Shown here: positions 59,051 to 64,000 of the stretch, piece after piece | Numbering within the stretch: position 1 is the stretch's first letter | Layout: each line of letters begins with the position of its first letter | Assembly: GCA_014649555.1 (NCBI GenBank) | Contig: BMTG01000001.1 | Span: 1,240,001 to 1,304,000 of the forward strand | DNA: 64,000 nucleotides | Direction: 5' to 3' | Source: Streptomyces globisporus | GTDB taxonomy: Bacteria > Actinomycetota > Actinomycetes > Streptomycetales > Streptomycetaceae | The notes under the pieces: generated by a model | Told to the model about the DNA's origin: nothing | Database searches by the model: none | Seen by the model: the letters and a program-made list of their open reading frames with translations, nothing else | Program-made: the position numbers and the translations under genes

Positions 59051-61954
59051 GTGAGTACGCACCGCGACGAACACGACAGCGGCAGCTTCTTCGCACTGGA
59101 CACCGGTCTGCTGCCCGGCATCGTCGAAGGGGTGCTGCACCGGCGCGGGGCGACTCAATGGTCGGTCGAGCAGGGGGAGTTCTGGTGCTCGGTCCGGCCG
59201 CACGGTCATCGGAGCGGCGAGCAGGGCTGGAAGCTGCACCTGTCGGCCACTCCGCTGTCCGCGGCCCTGGTCCTGGCGGTGGCGGCCGACGTCCTGGTCG
59301 AGGAACGGGCCTCGTTCAAGTTCGCGGGGGCCCTGGACCGGGTCGCCCTGCTGACGGGCGGGCGCGCCGACCGCGGGGGCGGCGGAAAGTTCATCACGGT
59401 CTACCCCGACGAGCCGGAGCTGTTCCGCCGGCTGGCCCGGCGGCTGCACGCGGCGACGCTGGGGCTGCGCGGACCACGCATCCTGTCGGACCGGCCGTAC
59501 GCGCCGGGCAGTCTCGTCCATTACCGCTACGGCGTGTTCAGCGGGGTGCGGACGACGACGAACGACGGGGACACGGACGTACGGCTGCGCCGTCCCGACG
59601 GCGGACTGGAGAAGGACCGGCGTCAGGCCTGGGTCACCACCCCCGCGTGGGCACCGCCACCGTTCCCGGAGCCGACGCCCTCCCCGGAGGCGGTGGCCCG
59701 CTCCGGCGCCGTGCCGAGCCGGCCGCGGCAGGCGGCCGGACCGCGGAAGCCGGAGAGTGGCCCCGCGAGGAAGTCCGTCCGCCTCAACGGCCGTTACGTG
59801 GTCGCCAAGGCGATCCGGCACGCCTTCAAGGGCGGGGTGTACCTCGCGACCGACGAGACCACCGGCCGACAGGCCGTGGTGAAGGAGGCACGGGCGCATG
59901 TCGGCGTCCGTATGGACGGCACCGGTCTCCAGGACACCCTGCGCCACGAGGCCGAGATGCTGGAGGCGCTGGCCCCGCTGGGCCTCACCCCGGCCGCGAT
60001 CGAGTTGTTCGCCCAGGGCGGGAACCTGTTCCTGGCCCAGGAGTTCGTGCCGGGGCGGACGCTGCGCGACCGGCTGGTGGAGCAACCGGTCCGGGATCTG
60101 GCGGAGTTCCTGGACCTGGGCCGGCAGATCGTGGAGATCGTGGCGGCGGTCCACGGCACCGGGCGGGTACTGCGCGACCTCTCACCGAACAACCTCATGG
60201 TCACGCCCGAAGGCCGGGTCCGGCTCATCGACGTCGAGTACCTGGCCCCCGAGGGCGTTCCGGTCCGCCGCGGGTACACCCCCGGCTATGTCGGCCCCGA
60301 GGTGTCCTCGCTGCGGGACTACGACTTCACGCCTCCCACGTACGCCAGTGATCTCTACGGGCTCGGCGCGGTGCTGCTGCACCTGGCGACAGGCGTCGAC
60401 ATGCTCCTGGTCCCCGACGACCGCCCGGTGGGCGACCGTACCGAGGCGCTGATCAGGTCGGCGATCGCCGATCACTCCTGGACGGCACCGCTCCTGCCCC
60501 TGCTCCTCGCCCTCTGTTCCCCGCTCCCCGGGGAACGTTGGGAACTGCCCCGGGTACGGAAGGCCCTGGCGGAGCTGCCCGGCTCAGCCCCACGCGCCGC
60601 CGACGGAGACGGAGACAGCGGGAGCAGCGGAGACAGCGGACGGACCGGCGGGGCCATGACTCCGGTCGCGGACTCCACCGGTGAGGGCGGCCTCCCGGCC
60701 CTGAGCGACGAGGAGCGCGAGCGGCTGCTCGCCGATGGCCTCGCCTACCTGTTGCGCACCCGTCCTGGCAGCGGCGGACACCTCTGGGACGTCAGCGCGT
60801 TCGGCGCGACCACCGACCCGCTGAACGTCCAGTACGGCTCGGCCGGCGTCCTCGCCGTGCTCACCCGGGCCGCGGCGGCGGGCGCGGGAGCCGACGTCCG
60901 CGACGGCGTGGCGGAGCTGACCGAGTGGACCCGGCGGGGTCTCGCCGGCCTCCCCACCGGCCGGACCGCCGACGGAACGCTTCTTCCCGGGCTGCACTTC
61001 GGCCGCTCGGGCACCGCCTGGGCGCTGCTCGACGCGGCCATGCTGCTGGGTGACGACTCCGTCGCCGCCGAGGCGTCCGCACTGGCGCGCGCGGTCCCCG
61101 TCGACTGGCCCAACCGGGACATCTGCCACGGGGCGGCCGGAGCCGGAATGGCCCAACTGCACTTCTGGCGCACGACCGGCGACCCGGTCTTCCGCGACCG
61201 GGCGGTGGAATGCGCCGAGGCGATCGTGGCCGCGGCGGAGGATCACCCCGCCGGGGTGATCTGGCCCGTCCCGGCCACCTTCGACTCGAACCTGGCAGGA
61301 GCCCGTCACTACGGGTTCGCCCACGGCATCGCGGGAATCGGTGCGTTCCTGCTGGCCGCGGGCGTGGCGGCGGAGCGCGCGGACCTCGTCCGGGCGGCCC
61401 GGACGGCGGGCGACACCCTGGTGAGGCTGGCCCGGACCGGGAACGGCCGGGCGGTCTGGCCGGCCGGGGACCGGGACGCCGACGGGCCGGTGGGGCAGAC
61501 GCACTGGTGCAGCGGCTCCTCGGGCATCGGGACGTTCCTGGTCCGGCTCTGGGCCGAGACCGGCGACGAACGCCACCGGGAGGCGGCCGTACTGGCGGCG
61601 GCCGGAGTGCGGGAGGCCATGTGGCTCTCCTCCCCCGCCGCCTGTCACGGGCTCGCCGGGAACGCCGAGTTCCTGCTCGACCTGTACGCCGCGCTCGGTG
61701 ATGCCCGCTTCCACGACCAGGCGGGGCAGTTGGCGGCGTGCATCCGCACCCGTGCCGTACGGCGCGACGGGCTGCTGGTGGTGCCGGACGAATCGCTGGA
61801 GGCGGTCACCGGCGGCTACCAGACCGGTGTCGCCGGCACGGTCGGCATGCTGCTGCGCCTGCGGGACGGGGGCCCGCGGCTCTGGATGCCGGACACTCCG
61901 GACCTCTTCGCACCCGTCGGCCGGAACCCGCGTACCACGGTGGGAGCGCGATGA
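59051..61954 (+). CDS. lanL: Class IV lanthipeptide synthetase LanL (lyase-kinase-cyclase)
   Basis: A 967-residue trifunctional enzyme. The N-terminal phospho-Ser/Thr lyase domain has GPRILSDRPYAPGSLVHYRYG near residues 140-160. A Ser/Thr kinase domain runs from about 245 to 520, with GGVYLATDETTGRQAVVKEA, the catalytic loop LRDLSPNNLMV and IDVEY in the DFG position. From about 555 a LanC-like cyclase domain follows, with CHGAAGAG and FAHGIAGIG repeats and zinc ligands in HWCSGSSG (Cys about 820) and ACHGLAGN (Cys 865, His 866). The kept zinc ligands separate it from class III LanKC. The GTG start follows AGGAAGGA. It dehydrates and cyclises a precursor peptide. Confidence 0.93.
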   Translation: MSTHRDEHDSGSFFALDTGLLPGIVEGVLHRRGATQWSVEQGEFWCSVRPHGHRSGEQGWKLHLSATPLSAALVLAVAADVLVEERASFKFAGALDRVALLTGGRADRGGGGKFITVYPDEPELFRRLARRLHAATLGLRGPRILSDRPYAPGSLVHYRYGVFSGVRTTTNDGDTDVRLRRPDGGLEKDRRQAWVTTPAWAPPPFPEPTPSPEAVARSGAVPSRPRQAAGPRKPESGPARKSVRLNGRYVVAKAIRHAFKGGVYLATDETTGRQAVVKEARAHVGVRMDGTGLQDTLRHEAEMLEALAPLGLTPAAIELFAQGGNLFLAQEFVPGRTLRDRLVEQPVRDLAEFLDLGRQIVEIVAAVHGTGRVLRDLSPNNLMVTPEGRVRLIDVEYLAPEGVPVRRGYTPGYVGPEVSSLRDYDFTPPTYASDLYGLGAVLLHLATGVDMLLVPDDRPVGDRTEALIRSAIADHSWTAPLLPLLLALCSPLPGERWELPRVRKALAELPGSAPRAADGDGDSGSSGDSGRTGGAMTPVADSTGEGGLPALSDEERERLLADGLAYLLRTRPGSGGHLWDVSAFGATTDPLNVQYGSAGVLAVLTRAAAAGAGADVRDGVAELTEWTRRGLAGLPTGRTADGTLLPGLHFGRSGTAWALLDAAMLLGDDSVAAEASALARAVPVDWPNRDICHGAAGAGMAQLHFWRTTGDPVFRDRAVECAEAIVAAAEDHPAGVIWPVPATFDSNLAGARHYGFAHGIAGIGAFLLAAGVAAERADLVRAARTAGDTLVRLARTGNGRAVWPAGDRDADGPVGQTHWCSGSSGIGTFLVRLWAETGDERHREAAVLAAAGVREAMWLSSPAACHGLAGNAEFLLDLYAALGDARFHDQAGQLAACIRTRAVRRDGLLVVPDESLEAVTGGYQTGVAGTVGMLLRLRDGGPRLWMPDTPDLFAPVGRNPRTTVGAR

Positions 61955-63966
61955 ACCGGCGGCCGGAACGCATCAGTTTCCGCTTCTCGGCACGGTCCCG
62001 GTTCGCCGCCTGCCTGGTGACCACGTCCGACGGCGCACTGGCCCCGGGGTGGTGGGACCTCGACGGCACACGTCCGCCGTACGCCGGTGATACGCCCCGC
62101 TTCCGGGAGGGCGCCCCGACGGAGACCACCGCCACCCAGGTGCTCCCGACCGAATGCGGCGGGCTGCTGCGGCTGCGCGGCGCGGCGGGCTCCGGTCGTC
62201 ACCTGCTCCTGCTGTCCCACCCCGCATCCGCAGGACCGGTGACCGAGGAGACCCCGACCGCCGGTACTCCGCTCGCCGGACCCCGGGGCCCGTCCTCGGC
62301 CGGGACCGGCCCCGAGGCCCCGGCCCCGGCCGAGGACCCGGCCGAGTGCCTGTCCGTGGAGGCGCGGGGCCTGCGCCTGGTGCCCGGCGGCCCGCGCGGC
62401 ACGCTCGCGCTGGCGGTGGAGACCGCTCACGACGGCCGCACCCGCGTCTGGCGGGTCAGGTCCGCGCCGCTGCGGCTGAGCGATCCCGTGACCCTGCCGG
62501 GCCGGGTCACCGCCCTCCTGCCGCTCGACGGAACGGGCTGCCGCTACGCCACGGACCTCGAAGGGCCGGACGGGTACCGCCCCGTCTCCCTGGACCTGCG
62601 CGACGGGAACCGGCTCGCTCTCCCGTCGCCGCCGGACGGCCGCATCCACCGGCTGCTGCTCTCGGCACCGGCCTCGGGACTGCTGCTGACGGCGAGCGAC
62701 CCCGGCGACGGGCGGCTGCGGATCGCCCGCGCCACGCTCGGCCTCCGGCCTCGGCTCGACTTCCCGGACCGGCTCAACTCCCTGGACGGAGCGGTCCTTC
62801 CGCTGGCCGCCGACCCGGCGGGTGAGCGGGTCGCGCTGCGGGTCTCCCGGGGCGCGCAGGCCCGCCTCTTCCTGTACGACGTGGCGGCGGACCGGCCCCG
62901 GCCCGCCGAGCTGCCGCCGGGTGCGTTCCACCCCGTGGCGGGCTGGAGCGAGGGCGGGCTGCGCGTCGTGTACGCGGCCCCGGACCGCCCCGCGGACCTG
63001 GTCGGCGTCCCGGACACCGCCGCGCACGGCGCACCGGCCACCCCCTCCGGGGCCGCGTCCCCCACCCTCGACGTCTCCGCGACTCCCCACGCCCCCACCG
63101 AGTGGTTCGCCACCCCGTCCGGCCGCTTCGAGGCCGTCCGGCTGGGCGACTGGCGCACCGCGCCCACCGTCGTCGTGGCGCTGCACGGCGGTCCGGAGGA
63201 CCACTGGACGCTCGGCCACGACCCGGTGCTCGCGCGCCTGTCGGAGACCGGGGCGGCGGTGGTGGCCCCCAACCAGCGCGGCAGCACCGGCTACGGCCGG
63301 GCCCACGCCGAGGCGATCCACGGCGCGTGGGGCGTACCCGATCTCGCGGACATCCGGGCTCTGGTCCGTACGCTCACGGAGCAGCGCCCGCCGGACGCCG
63401 AACCACCCGTGCTGCTGGGCACGAGTTACGGGGGCTTCCTCGCCCTGCTGGCCGTGTGCGCCGACCCGTACGCCTGGGCACGCTGCGCGGTGATCGCCCC
63501 GTTCCTGTCCGCGCGCGGACTGCGCGAGCGGTCGTCGGCCGCCGTGCGTGCGCTGATCGACCGGCACGGCCTGGGCGAGCCGCCGGACGACGGCCTCGGC
63601 CCCAGGGACGTCGAACGCCTCGCCCACCGCATCCGCGTACCGCTGCTCGCCCTGCACGGCTGTGACGACCCTGTCGTGCCGGTGGACGAGACGCGCCGGC
63701 TGCGCCGGGCACTGACGCGGGCGGGCGGCCCGGAACGCGTGCCCCACGACTGTCTCGACATCGCGGGAGCGGGACACCACCCGCTCCAGGAGCGGGGCGG
63801 CGCCGAACTCACCGACCGGCTGGTGGGCTTCCTGACGGCCGGGTTCCCGGACCGCCGCCGCTCCCCCGCTCCCCCTGGACTCACGGTCGCCGACGCGGCC
63901 GTGCGGCACCGCCCATCCTCGGCGGTGTTCGGGCACATCACGCACGACGAAAGGACACCATCATGA
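61951..63966 (+). CDS. S9-family prolyl oligopeptidase, probable lanthipeptide leader protease
   Basis: A 671-residue serine peptidase coupled to lanL by an ATGA overlap. The N-terminal part (to about 390) is a beta-propeller-like region; the C-terminal alpha/beta-hydrolase domain has the nucleophile Ser492 in GTSYGGFLALL, Asp573 in GCDDPVVPVDE and His609 in GAGHHPLQERGG. Prolyl oligopeptidases process leader peptides in some class III lanthipeptide systems (FlaP-type). Its place between lanL and the precursor gene suggests the same role here. No signal peptide is seen, so maturation would be intracellular. Confidence 0.9.
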   Translation: MNRRPERISFRFSARSRFAACLVTTSDGALAPGWWDLDGTRPPYAGDTPRFREGAPTETTATQVLPTECGGLLRLRGAAGSGRHLLLLSHPASAGPVTEETPTAGTPLAGPRGPSSAGTGPEAPAPAEDPAECLSVEARGLRLVPGGPRGTLALAVETAHDGRTRVWRVRSAPLRLSDPVTLPGRVTALLPLDGTGCRYATDLEGPDGYRPVSLDLRDGNRLALPSPPDGRIHRLLLSAPASGLLLTASDPGDGRLRIARATLGLRPRLDFPDRLNSLDGAVLPLAADPAGERVALRVSRGAQARLFLYDVAADRPRPAELPPGAFHPVAGWSEGGLRVVYAAPDRPADLVGVPDTAAHGAPATPSGAASPTLDVSATPHAPTEWFATPSGRFEAVRLGDWRTAPTVVVALHGGPEDHWTLGHDPVLARLSETGAAVVAPNQRGSTGYGRAHAEAIHGAWGVPDLADIRALVRTLTEQRPPDAEPPVLLGTSYGGFLALLAVCADPYAWARCAVIAPFLSARGLRERSSAAVRALIDRHGLGEPPDDGLGPRDVERLAHRIRVPLLALHGCDDPVVPVDETRRLRRALTRAGGPERVPHDCLDIAGAGHHPLQERGGAELTDRLVGFLTAGFPDRRRSPAPPGLTVADAAVRHRPSSAVFGHITHDERTPS

Positions 63967-64000
63967 TCGACAACACCATGACCGTCGATGTCGACGAGCT
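63963..64000 (+). CDS. lanA: Probable lanthipeptide precursor LanA (first 12 codons; cut by window end)
   Basis: An ATG overlapping the stop of the peptidase gene (ATGA) and preceded by GAAAGGA at a good distance begins a reading frame MIDNTMTVDVDE that runs off the window. The acidic, Asp/Val-rich start would suit a leader peptide, and position after lanL and the peptidase fits a precursor gene. The core peptide is not visible, so this rests on context and translational signals. Confidence 0.6.
   Translation, partial: MIDNTMTVDVDE

Overview
The window looks like a piece of a Streptomyces (or close relative) chromosome. GC is very high, GTG and TTG starts are common, genes are often translationally coupled by ATGA or GTGA overlaps, and several features are typical of streptomycetes: a conservon, a gamma-butyrolactone synthase/receptor pair, rare TTA codons confined to one locus, and a class IV lanthipeptide locus. 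I see no rRNA, tRNA, CRISPR array, transposase or prophage.

Layout. (1) 1-9.8 kb: a minus-strand catabolic operon of TIGR03084-type protein, AtuA-like (DUF1446) protein, carboxyltransferase, biotin carboxylase/BCCP, acyl-CoA dehydrogenase, acyl-CoA ligase and enoyl-CoA hydratase. The gene set mirrors the acyclic terpene utilisation (Atu) pathway of Pseudomonas. (2) 9.9-14.4 kb: DinB-like protein, Nudix hydrolase, a divergent EamA exporter/LysR pair and a PPOX-fold protein. (3) About 14.5-31.9 kb: the most interesting part, a non-canonical secondary-metabolite locus with no PKS or NRPS. It holds an AraC regulator, methyltransferase, stand-alone adenylate-forming ligase, CGNR regulator, flavin monooxygenase, MFS exporter, P450, AfsA-like synthase, ScbR-like receptor, an 87-residue LysR-type HTH protein, flavin reductase, FAD/NAD(P) protein, class II aldolase-fold protein, and a DAHP synthase/chorismate mutase/prephenate dehydrogenase cassette that would supply 4-hydroxyphenylpyruvate. 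Three related operator sequences (14559, 24412, 25258) and four TTA codons tie the locus to butyrolactone and bldA control.

(4) 31.9-34.8 kb: an FAD/Fe-S oxidoreductase. (5) 35-40.6 kb: a complete conservon (cvnA-D) followed by a CYP157-like P450 with EVLW in place of ExxR, and a CYP154-like P450. (6) 40.7-55.7 kb: mostly ordinary genes: serC, a decayed Uma2-like gene, DUF4259, methyltransferases, a MarR/isochorismatase pair, a TetR-controlled ABC drug exporter, a membrane-anchored beta-propeller protein, SGNH hydrolase, TetR regulators, a DUF6292-like protein and a GH3 glycosidase. (7) 55.7-64 kb: a histidine kinase/response regulator/CPBP protease operon diverging from lanL, a prolyl oligopeptidase and the first codons of a probable precursor peptide, cut off by the window end.

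A pattern that crosses these regions is short tandem repeats (9, 15, 16 or 18 bp) sitting on or directly after stop codons at six gene 3' ends. Long perfect hairpins also follow many genes and are read here as factor-independent terminators.
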